Shown: piece after piece, positions 48,740 to 60,300 of the stretch
Position numbering within the stretch: position 1 is the stretch's first letter
How the letters are laid out: each line of letters begins with the position of its first letter
Source: Bugula neritina
Taxonomy: Eukaryota; Bryozoa; Gymnolaemata; Cheilostomatida; Bugulidae
Reading direction: 5' to 3'
DNA: 64,000 bases
Assembly: GCA_964035545.1 (NCBI GenBank)
Contig: OZ037771.1
Span: forward strand, 13,582,980-13,646,979
The notes under the pieces: model-generated
Seen by the model: the letters and a program-made list of their open reading frames with translations, nothing else
What the model was told of the DNA's origin: nothing
Databases searched by the model: none
Position numbers and translations under genes: made by a program

Positions 48740-50695
48740 TGTTGCTTTAGGTAAACCAACAGTTGGGTCTTTCAATAAATGTTAGTTTAGTTATTTGAAT
48801 AAACTAAAAAATATCATGTTATTACGTGCAAAAGGTAAATATGAATTTGTCACTATGTAATTTACCTGCGTGTTATGCTGTTATAATACAAGGCTATAAT
48901 TTTACCTAGTAGCACCTACTTAGGTCAAATTGTCACTGCAAAGTGCTAATTTTGATTTATTTTTAACTTTATCAGTTCTAAAACTTTGGCTCCCACTGGG
49001 AATTAAACCTAACACCTTCGACTTTCAAGCTGGCGCACTAATCATTACACTACAGGAACTACCGGGTAAACTCAACGCTACAGTAACTTAATGGCAATTA
49101 TGTTTCTAAACAAAGGGCAATAAACAAAAGTCGTTGTAAAAGCTTCCTTGCCAACTGGTATACTAATTTCTTAGAAAACACTTTTGTTAAAAGCTAATGC
49201 ACTTTCGCTTACTTTTATGTTAAAGTCATCCTGATTTTCACTTACACACTTCTTAATCTTGTTGGCATGACTAGCGTCAATAAGCTTTTCTTTTAAAATA
49301 TGCATGTAATTGTGTAATTGAAACCCCATTCCATTACATACATGCAGTAAACGCTGTTGCATTTATGTATATCAGCTATATAGAATATGCTAAGTACTGC
49401 TGGTGTTGGTTTTGGTCTATAGAAATAATATACACATGCAGACATATTGCCTCACTCAATGTATCAGAATGAAAAAGCTATTTAAACCTTCTAGAAATTA
49501 CAGCATAAGAAATCTGTAATGTTTCTTTCTATGACTAGAGCTAAAGCTAAAGAGTGTTTCGATATAATTGTATTATTCAAAGATCAAGTAAAATATAATC
49601 ATGGTAAATTCTGCAAATTCTATACATAAATGTTTTGGCTAATATGTTGCAAATTTTTTTTAAAAACGGGTAACTTCTAGTTTTATTAATTTAAAAATTG
49701 TGTCGCAAAATATTACCAGGAAAATGACAGTGCTAGATGTAACGTGTCTTATAATTAAAGCTCTGTAAAAAAATAAAGCTAGTGCTATTTATAGCTGGAT
49801 GACCAAAATTTATGGTTGCATCATTACAGCTTAAGACTTAAGTTATACTACTTGTTCACAATGCTAATGCAATAATTGACAATAAGTGTAGTTTGTTAGT
49901 CTCAATGAAAAGACACATTATAGCCTATACCATTAGCCATATTACTGTATATGTACCACACATTGTATTATTTAGGGTTTTAGTAAACTATAATAATATT
50001 TGTCTTGCTCTTTTTTCTCTTATTATATTAATTTCATTATACACAATAACCCCTAATTAAATTGCAAGGGAATGTTATGTTATAAAAGTATGCAGTTTAT
50101 AATTAGGAGTTGTCTTGCCATAATGGGATGCAGCTGAAATAATGGCTTAAGAGATGTCAAAATAAGCAAAGCAAGCCTTTGCTGCATGGAACAATTTAAA
50201 TAATAATGATATATCTTTATATTTGAGATTATGAATAGACAAGCACGTTTAAATTTAAACTGTTAATAAAATAGTGCTTTATAGTTGAAACTTCTTCCAA
50301 TCAAGCTTTAGCAATGGCTGTATTTTAAAACTGTGCTGTTGGTGTAAATGATTTGGCCTTAACTGCAAAGATGCATTTACAGAGAGCTATAGCAGTTATT
50401 ATTATATTTTTATTTGCTTAGATATAATTTAATTATTTGATTGGTTATGACTGGTGCTCGCAAGTGTCACGTTTTAGCTGTCAAGTGTTCACAGCTGACA
50501 CCTGCCAGCATTTGAATGTTAGCAAGTATAGCAGGTGTCAGAAACTTTCAAATTAAATCATACAAAGAATTTCAGCTTCAGATGGTGATATTGCATATAT
50601 TATTTTAAGTACATCATAACAAGTAAACAAGTTCAAGTATGTTAATATATCATATTTGAGCTTATATCAAAAGCAGCTATTTCCCATCTTGACAT
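48740..50695. other. Spacer between genes G and H
   Basis: No supported exon. It holds a tRNA-like element at 48990-49090. The upstream side of gene G starts here. Confidence 0.5.
48990..49090 (-). mobile_element. tRNA-like element
   Basis: On the - strand: TGTAGCGTTGAGTTTACCCG, GTAGTTCCTGTAGTGTAATG, then GTTAGGTTTAATTCCCAGTG. It has the same leader as the copies at 9815 and 63185. Confidence 0.55.
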
Positions 50696-53600
50696 CTAAG
50701 CACAGGTGTCCGTAACTGCATCATATTTCTGGGACGTGATAGTACAGCTGGAATGAAGGAAAACTTTCACATAATCTCCCTTAGTGTCTTGCTTGGCCTT
50801 TATCATCCTGTTCATAATAATCAGCCAGTCAGTTATTGAAATAATTATAACATACAATTTACACTATCTGCTAAATGGATATGCTTCATTATTATAACTT
50901 ATCAACTGTTTTAAATAACCATTATATATGGTTCCTGCAGAGCTTAATGCTGGTAAACCATCAATCAGGTATAACTAGTATAACTAGTAATTTACTGCTG
51001 GTTAGGAAGTTTCAATTTGACATGTCGCAATTCATGCTTGAATAACATTAGCACAAATGAAATTTGTTTTTACACTGGATTATTGACAAAAATTTATGTA
51101 ACTTCTGTTTTAACTTTAACTTGGCTTGACTTCTAAAATATAAATAGTGATGCGTTGCAAATCTCTAGATGCAGCACAAATGAGGTAATTAAGTTGTTTA
51201 CAAGTAATCTATGAATAAACAATACTGGTACTTATATAACCTCATACTATGTCATTTAATATAGGGTGTTATCTTGCAAACACTAACAAAACTTTTCAAC
51301 TGGTGTAATTTCAAAGGTGTTAAAAAAAGATACTCAAGTGACAGATGTAATAATATTGGTTTAATGCGAAATGACGTGCCACAAAGCCTAAAATTTGTGG
51401 CCTGTAAGAAAAATTATGCAATCAAAACAGGCACTTACAGTAATGTTAATTTTGGACAAAAAGCTTTGAATATTGGAATAGCATATAAATCAAACAAAGC
51501 CTAGCTTTAGAAATTTTAAATAAACTGCGTTATTATAAATAAAATCTATAGCAGTGCTTATCGAATTTAAAAAATATATATATAAATATTTTAAGCAATT
51601 AATATACACAATTGAACTTACGGTGGCTGATGAAAAGGGACAAAGAATCCAAGGGTTTTCATTATATAAGAATTATTCAGCTTTTCCTTGACTTTGCCCA
51701 AGACAACTTTGGGAGCCTCTTTGGTGTTGACGGAATAAAAGTGGTCAGCTGCCCAGTGAACTTTTAGCAAGTCGTCTTTACATTCGTAGACAGGATCTCT
51801 TGTTACGGACATGGTGCAGTCTACTCAACAGAGCAGCAGAGAAATGTGTTACTGTGTCGTATAGACTATACATGATTTTTATAGGTGAAAATATGTGCTG
51901 GTAAAAATGACACAAATAAAAATTAGGTATAAATTGCAAACTGCATGATGTCAAACTTTTCCAAACCTTAATATTGAAACCATGCCTTTTTTACCTACTT
52001 TTCCATTTGTGTTGCTTTTACCTGCACAAATGTTACCGGTGTCATTTTTACCAGACACTACTATAAACAGCTGTTTGCTAGACAGGGGAGCATTTATGGT
52101 TTAGGGCTTAGAAGTCTTAGAGCAATGGGCTAGTAAACATAGGGTCATGAGTTTGATCCTCTGTAAAGGCCATTGGTAATGTTAGGAAGAGTATCCAGTC
52201 ATAATTGCTCCTGTGCCACATAGGGGTAAGTTCTGAACCCAGTTTAAAAACTTTCCCATAAGGGGTTCTCACAGGGATATAGCAGCTATAAACTTTCAAG
52301 AGTCAGTGAGTTGTTTGTTAGACACAGAAATGAATTGTAGTTTAGAGTTGAACACCTGTTCTACAAGCTTCCTGGATGTGATCTCTTCTGCGAACCAATG
52401 ACCTCTTCAAATTGTCCAGAAAGCTAACTTTCTTAAGAAGGTCACATGTCGCGTCGTATTCGGATTTGAAGTATAGTCTCCTAACAATCGGCGATTCTAA
52501 AAATAGGCGTTGATTCTTTCGTTTTAAAATAACAAAAAACAGAATGATTTTCATTTTATGCTTACATTAGGGAACTGGATTTGCATTTTGAATTGATACG
52601 TAATAATATGTTAGCAAGCTACAGTTTGACTATGCATGTATTGCTGTATGAATAAAAAGAACAATATATTATTTCCCAGTCATAAATTTTTTTCTACAGG
52701 GCAGAATAAATTTACAGTAGGCTTATATAAATTTTTTTCCTGTACTAAAAAGTTAGTTTAGCTTGAGGTGAAATTTTACACAGGTAAGTTATGAATTATT
52801 GGCTGAAAAATTAATTAAAACATATAATATAGCTACACCCACTTTTCACAACGTGGTCATAGTAGCACGTCTTTGAGTTGTGCTCTGTGGTTTTTCTATG
52901 AACTCCTTCTGGCAACAACTCAGATTTGCCATTTGACCATTCTACTTTCACCACATATTCTCCCGGCGTTAAAACTGTGGTGATGTTTTGGAATGGGCAT
53001 TGTTCATGATCAGTGCCATCAATATCTGAAACACAAGAAAATGTTACTATTTTGAAATAGTGAACAATGATTTTAGATAAATATTGCACAGGTAATAATG
53101 GCACAGGTAATAATTGCACAGGTAATCATGGCACAAATAGAAATTTATCTAGGTAAAAATGGCAAACTGATGTTAAATGTTCCCAAATCCCAAACCCAAT
53201 AGTACTCAATAAATGCATCATAAAAAAGATTTTTTAATTATTAAAAATAGTTTTTATGCAAAATTTTAGGATGGATTTGAAAAAGATATTTTTTAAGATA
53301 CATAATTAATTATTAAACTTGGCAATCGAATGAGTTTGACGTTAAGTAATTACCAAAACTGACTTACTTGTGACGGTAATGTAGTAAGTGCACATTCTGG
53401 AGCTGATGTTCTTTGTCATTGCAAAAACTCCCACCGGGAATTCTACTTCCTGGTCATTTGGCAGCTTAATCTTGACTGTTTGTTGTCCAGTGGGCAGGAT
53501 AGCTGTTACATTATTAGGGCAGTCTGTCAGAGTTGCTTTCTCAGCAATTTTGCTGTCTTCTACACCAACAAGAGGGGATAAGTCTAATGCAATGCAACTG

Positions 53601-55869
53601 AAAATGAGTTCAGGAATCACTTTATTGCATTTAGCAAATAAAATTACGGTACTTTTATTCATTTTTTGTTATAAAACAATTATTAGATTCACTTTATTTG
53701 TTGAGCAACTGTTGATATATAAAATGTTAGTTAGTTAGTGACTAACCTTGAACAATGACGTAGTAAGTGCATTTTCTGGGGCCGTAGTTCTTGGTCAGCG
53801 TAAAGACTCCTGCAGGATATTCTACTTCATGTCCACCTGGCAACTTTACTTTAGCAGTTGTCTGACCTTCCATAAGCGAGACGGTGATATTTTTGGGACA
53901 TTCTCCGAGGAGAGCTTTCCCAACTGAACTGCTTTGAGCTAAAAATTATACCATCTCTATAATAAAATATGCAAAACTGTGCACATTTTATATTGCCCAA
54001 GACTCTAAAATATTTTATGTATTTTTGTTGTTTTGAGCATTTTTATAGATATAACTAATCAAGTTTGGTTTTTAAATAAAATACTGCTCTAAGTTGTCAA
54101 GCACTAATTACCATTTTACAATAACTTCTCACATATTATGTATATACTTACTTATAAATTTATTTGTTGATCAACTGTTGATATATAAAATTGAAAGTTA
54201 GTGACTAACCTTGAACAATGACGTAGTAAGTGCATTTCCGGGGACCATAGTTCTTGGTCAGCGTAAAAACTCCTGCAGGATATTCTACTTCATGTCCACC
54301 TGGCAACTTTACTTTAGTAGTTGTCTGGCCTTCCATCAGTGAGACGGTGATATTTTTGGGACATTCTCCAAGAAGAGCTTTTCCAACTAAACCGCTTTTA
54401 GCTAAAAATAATACCCTCTCTTTATAATAAGATATACAATCTTGTGCGCATCCCATATTGCCCAAGACTCTACAATGTTTAATGCACTTTTGTTGTTTTG
54501 AGTACTTCAGTTTTTAAATAAAATTTGTCAAGCACACCATTGGTATTTACCTTTATTTTTATGAGAATAATGTTCAATTATGTAGTATAAATATTCAACT
54601 TACCACTCATTTTGAAAATGCCGGTTTTTGATCCCAGATAGAGGCTTCGCCCAGCAAGTAAAACAGACACTGGTTCTTCTGGACTGTCACAGCTGATACT
54701 ATCAGAATCACCATCTTCTTTCTTGAAACAAACTGGACCAACTGCTTTTTTATCTAAGTCTATAAACTTCAACTTATTGTTACCATAATCTGTGACAATA
54801 AACACTCTGTCTCGAAGTTTCACAGCACCAAACAATGTTCTGAATCTGGCCGCGTTGAAATTACCAAGTATGTCACCTGGTCTACCTGCATCGCCTGTCA
54901 AGGTATGTGTTTTAGCCGCACCATCTAACCAGCTTACTCTCGAGATATGATAGTAGTAGTTAACTACCAGCAAATGATTACCATCCCAAACTGTACCCCG
55001 GGGAGTATCAATGTTTGTATGAACCACTGTGGACATCTCTCCTGTGAAAAGATCGATATTTCTCAACGCATGATTGCCTTCATCGGTAACCAGCAGAAAG
55101 CCAGGTTTCTTAATGTTGGAGACAACTCCATAAGGGTATCTCAGCAGTCCTTCCTCTATTCCTCCATCTCTGTTACCTTGGCTACCACATGTTCCAGCAA
55201 GGGTTTCCACACTACCGGTAATTCTGCTAAGGATTTTGATGCAATGAGCTTCCCGATCGGCAAACACTACGTGATGCGCATTGATTTGTGTGAAGCTGAC
55301 TACAGACATGTTGGACACGAGTGTATGGGTCGTATGGCCATCGGTTGTTTTCAGACCTTTGATTGTACTGAATAAGATACTTTCTCGTTTGGTTCTGTGG
55401 GCATCAACCTCCATGTGGAGCACCGGGTAGGTGGTGTTGACAAAAAGCTTATTATGGTGGTAGACGACTCTATAATATTAGTCATACATAAAGACAATAA
55501 ATTATTTAGTGTTCAAAGTATAAAAATTATGATTCTACACTTATCTAGTTGCAAGTTAGCAACAATGTATAATATCATCATTAGCATAGACATGATAAAA
55601 TGAAAATATATAAAGAAATAAAAATAAAAATTTGTTATTGTTACCATATTTGAAAAATTCAAACAGTATATTAATTTTAAACTTGCCTTGGTGGAGCATT
55701 TTCTGCCGATGCAGTGCAACTTGCAAAAGCTACTAAAACCTAAAAGATAAAGAATAGTATTGTAACAACATAATAATAGATTCCTTTTATTTATTAAATA
55801 CAAATGTTATTCAAGTTATCATTATAAAGCTGAGAAAAAACTTACAACGAGTTGCCACAAACGCTTCAT
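50696..55869 (-). CDS. Gene H: secreted NHL protein with four HYR-like modules (10 exons, 717 aa)
   Basis: Exons in transcript order: 55846-55869, 55687-55739, 54604-55469, 54210-54401, 53747-53938, 53368-53559, 52843-53025, 52356-52496, 51622-51820, 50696-50807. MKRLWQLV plus VLVAFASCTASA is a clear signal peptide. Intron 2 uses a GC donor (AAG then GCAAGT). Residues about 26-314 are the NHL propeller (FTQINAHHVVFAD, FLLVTDEGNHALRNIDL, GPVCFKKEDG). Four HYR-like modules cover about 314-567; the first two (CPKNITVSLMEGQTT ... CTYYVIVQ) are almost identical and come from a recent exon duplication. The C-terminal region is about 567-717 (VRRLYFKSEYDATCDLL, RRRDHIQEAC, DDLLKVHWAADHFY, MIKAKQDTKGDYVKVFLHSS). 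The donor after exon 8 (GTGTTC) is weak, but it preserves frame and family length. Confidence 0.83.
51880..52068. mobile_element. MITE-like element, GGTAAAAATGGCAC family, in a gene H intron
   Basis: Left half has GCTGGTAAAAATGACACA. The right end is GGTGTCATTTTTACCAGACA, complementary to it and to the GTGTCTGG start of the 7540 copy. Confidence 0.6.
52083..52300 (+). mobile_element. tRNA-derived SINE, copy 6, + orientation
   Basis: The head has GGGTCATGAGTTTGATCCTC. The body is GCCATTGGTAATGTTAGGAA, GAGTATCCAGTCATAATTGC and TCCTGTGCCACATAGG. The tail is AAGGGGTTCTCACAGGGATA. It is the reverse orientation of copies 1-5. Confidence 0.7.
53085..53200. mobile_element. Partial MITE-like element next to a HYR-like exon of gene H
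   Basis: Three tandem GCACAGGTAATAATGGCACA-type blocks, then AGGTAAAAATGGCAAACTGA. It matches one half of the element family at 7540. Confidence 0.5.
53692..54040. repeat. Duplicated HYR-like exon unit, copy 2 of gene H
   Basis: Contains exon 53747-53938 and its flanks. It is nearly identical to 54155-54510, including intronic CAACTGTTGATATATAAAAT and TATTGCCCAAGACTCTA. Confidence 0.9.
54155..54510. repeat. Duplicated HYR-like exon unit, copy 1 of gene H
   Basis: Contains exon 54210-54401 and flanks. Offset from the other copy is about 463 bp. Exonic differences are few and mostly synonymous. Confidence 0.9.
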
Positions 55870-57361
55870 CTTTACTTCTGACAATTTCTTGCAAGATACA
55901 TACATACATATCAACATCTTGTTTATCAACGTACTTAGTCTACAATTATCTCGTTGATGCTAAGTTGTGTAATAATACAGTTTAGATATTAGGTGTCTGG
56001 TTTTAATCATCAGATAACTTTAGACTACCATTATTATACCTATTTATAGACATTTATGCATAAACTGTAATTTTAGTTATGGGAGGTAGTTTTATCAAGA
56101 AATAACATAAAATTAGAGTTAAATCTTGCAAAATACTAACAATCATATCTTATATTACAATTTCAAAGGTATATTCAAGCTTAATTACTGTTTTACCACA
56201 AGCTTTAACTAGCTAGCTGATTTTTTGTTTGTTATATATTGTGTATATTATGTAGTATATACTGTTACTAAAATCAAACACATATCTCAGATATTGTTTT
56301 GTACTGTAGAGGAACAGCCATATAAAACAGACATTATAATTATATAGCTAGGTCAACTATCCAGTGAATTATAATAATCACTATAAACAATAAGGATATT
56401 TATTACATATTCAAGCATTATAGGGGGCTGCTTTCAAGTTGCTACTATAGCTAACAAACCACACCTAATTTCTGATAGAGAAGTTATTTTAATAATAGGT
56501 AGTTATTGTAACATAAGTTATTTAGCCAAATTAAATAAAAATCATCATGTTGCAAAAATGACTGTATCATTAAAACATCGCAGTTTTTTGCAATCAATGT
56601 ACGTATTAGCAAAGATTTATCAATTTTTATTTAATATAAAAGAAGCTTACATTTGTTGACAGTAATTTAAACTTCTCTATCAACTATAGAACGCCCTGCT
56701 TTTTGCTATCATTTTGCTGTCATTCCATTATAACAATGCTGCCAATAAGCACACACTCAGATGTCTTTACTGTCAGCCTAAATTCAGGTACATGTCATTT
56801 AGAAGCTCAGCTCCTGCTGTCCTTTTCTTTACACAAACCACTAATACAGGGTTGTGTTTAGTAAAATTTAAATCTAAATGATAGCACTTCCACAAGTTGA
56901 CTAGGTACAGAAGTTATAATAATAAGCATAATAATCTGTATTTAATTACTTGAATAATATGATTATCTTATATACTTTGGTATCTAGGAGCTCCTTATAG
57001 ATGTTGAAAAGATTTGGTGGTTCAGGGCATTGTTTTTGCTTTTAATAACAACTTGTTGAGAATCATAAAGTTTAAGGTTCATGAAGTTAACAAATTTTTT
57101 ATAACTAATACTTATAACCTCAGGTATGTTTACAACTTACCAGAAATAAATTTATTTTAAAACTTGAGCATTCAGCTATTTATTATATTCAAGAGTAATT
57201 AGTAATTAATAATACTAATACAACAGCAAAATAGACTTGGTAGTAATAGCTAGTTTGCATAGGCAAAAACTAAGTGTTAGAATATTGAAAGCCACGAATA
57301 ATGCATTTATCTACAACGACATGGAAAGCATGCAATCTTGTGGGTGAGTACAATGTTAGCA
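55870..57361. other. Spacer between genes H and I
   Basis: AT-rich, with no supported exon. Gene H promoter side and gene I 3' flank. Confidence 0.5.
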
Positions 57362-60300
57362 CTACTGAAGAACTAAAGTTACTGCCTGTTCAAGATGGTC
57401 CATCCTTGCTTGTATTATTCTGAAAAGGAAAGTTGAAAAGGTGTTGTCAAAGGATGAAATGTAATTGCAGACATTTAGTGCACATTATCATTAAATAAAT
57501 CAGCATGATATATCAACAATTTTAACCAAACCTACTTTATACAAAATTTCAATAGCGTGAAAAGTTCAATTCACATTGAATTAAATCATGTGCTAACAAA
57601 ATTATTGTTGGAAGTTACAAGAGTTGGGAAAGCTTTTCCCTAATTCATTATAGCTTTTCATGTATCATCACAGCTATATCAGCTATAATATTATGTTTTT
57701 TTCTATACACTCATATTATAGCTAACCTTTTTGACTGCAGGTATAAAAACCCAATATTTTCACTTATATTTACACTTGCAACTTGCAACTATGCACTTAT
57801 AACTTATGATGCGTAACAGTTTTTTCACATTGCTATTTCTTTTTATTTTGGCACAATGAATAATTCTATATGCCAAAAACACAACAATTATAATTATGTA
57901 TTTATAATAATGCATTAATTAGTTGATCCTAATTAAAGTAAAATTCAAAAATATCTTTATTTACAAAAATTTAGAAATATTTTGTGAATTAAATTACTTA
58001 ACATTTGAAATGCAACTTACGGAGGTTGGTGAGAAATGACGTAAATCTCCAGAGTTTTCATTATTTCAGTCTCATTTATTTTTCTCCTCAGTTTTCGAGA
58101 AAGACGATCTGAAATTGTTTGTGTGTTGGAAGGGTATGTTATGTTGGTTGGCCAATGAAGACTCAAAATACCATCATAACAGGTAAATTCCTGTCCCATA
58201 TCAGCAGAAACAGTACAATCTGCCAAGAAAATAATATAATATGAATAAAATATGTCAAATAAAACACCCCTGAGTGATAGTTGTGAAATTATATAATTAT
58301 ATTTAGTTTGATGTGGTGCATAGAAAATACTTGAAGTTAAAGGCCAGGAGCAAAATTTAACCTAGGAGCAACAAATCGAATTTTCTTGTTGCAGTCTATG
58401 AACGTTTGTGCTGTCAACATTATATGTGTACCATGCAGTTAATTATACAATCACCCTTAGTTGATTTTATATAATGTTTAATAAATGTATTTACTCTGGT
58501 AAACAACTAACACATCAGAAATATATTTACAGCTAGAGATGATGTCATTACCTTTTCCACAGATACTTTGAAACTGATGGCTTCTCATCTGCATTATAGA
58601 CCTCAGCATAAACACTCCATATTCATTCTGATTTATTATGTTGCAATCCATAAAATACTGAGCATTAAACACCAGTTTTTTTACTTCTGTGAATCCTACA
58701 ACAGTGAGTTAGTTGGCCTGTTACAGCTGTTGTTTTATACGTTGCAAATTTATCACTAAAAAACTATTTGTCCTATTTGTTATAAATATAGTAAATCACG
58801 AAAATTCAATTTTGTGTTTACTTTGAAATATTCACGATATTGCAAGTCATATAAATTAACTAAAAGTATATTGCTACCCATTAGCTATTTTAAATTCTTT
58901 TTGTTAAATACATTCACATATATTAATATATAATAATGAGATTATTAGATAACGGAATTGTTTTTATACGCTGTTTACTTGTTTTGCTAAATTAGAGTCT
59001 ATAGGGAAAATAAAATAAAACCAATAATGTATCATAATATGCAGTTATAGAAGTTATGTTATGCAACAATACGTAGAGCCTATAATATATATTAGCATAA
59101 AGCATAATATTAGCTTATGGTAAACAGTATAATAAAAGTACAAATAATATTCAGTGTTTCGATGTGTGAGTAAGCCCTGTGGTGTAATGGCAAGCCAAAG
59201 GTTTGAGGCTCAATTCCCAGCAAGGAAAATGCTATTGTTCTTAATAGAAGGAGTTGATATAAACTAGTACCTACAAAACATAATGATATACAAAGATCTA
59301 TACTTACTCTTTACTATAATGTGGTAGATGCACATTATGGAGTTGTGTTCTGTTATTTGTCGGTAAACACCTTCTGGAAATCTTTTATATCTTCCATCTT
59401 CCAGCGGAACTGATACTTTATTGCTGGAAACTGGCAAGTAGTAAGTTTTGTTCATGTTTGGACACTCTTCAGGGACACTAGTAGACGTACCGGTACTTCC
59501 TGGCAAGTTTTCGCTGCCTGTAATATTAATACAAATAAATATTAGTCAAAAATTACCAAACACAATTAGATGATAAGAATTTCATATATGGTCTTATGAA
59601 TAAAATATAAACGTAAAGTGAAACCAATATATGAAAAAAATTTAAAAAACTGAAACCAAAGTCTTTTGAGATTTTTGTAAAATATAATTTGAATTGAATC
59701 ACATGATTTTTTTTAAACATAAACAGAAAGAAAAGATAAAATTAAAAGTTTTTGGAGCAAAGCAACGTCTTATTTTCTGCTATTTTAGGACTTGCAAATT
59801 CTCAGACACTTTATATTAACTTTTGTAAAACAATTTTAAGAAAATTTCAACTATAGTTGATTATCCAAACCTTTTTATACAAATAAGTATATTAGCTGAC
59901 AAAATAAATTGGTAAGTTACTTTAGCAATGACATAGCTAAAGTATTAATAATTTGTATAACTGTAGCAGTTCACAAAATAGTATATGTCAATAGTTTGCA
60001 ACCCTCTACTGTTGTAAATGTAAAAATTTCATTTTAACTATATATGAAGCTGTTTTTACAAAGTTTGAGTTTTTACTTTAATACTAAATTAAATAATTTT
60101 CTCAAATAATTTGCACAGCTAATTATTTTGAATAAAATTGCATTCTTTTATAATTCAACATCTTCAATCCACATTGAACTTTTCAACAGAGTATTTCAAG
60201 TGTAATGACACAATATTAAATATATTACTATAATAAATTTGTTGTTATTAATTGTTGTTTATTTGTACAACAATAATTATTATTAGACAAATAAGCAAAC

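Noticed and set aside
49171-49362. 63-residue open frame on the - strand between genes G and H
   Set aside because: Reasonable composition but no recognisable motif, no partner exons and no support; left unannotated.
51274-51504. 76-residue open frame on the + strand in a gene H intron
   Set aside because: Antisense to a well-supported gene, with no recognisable domain.
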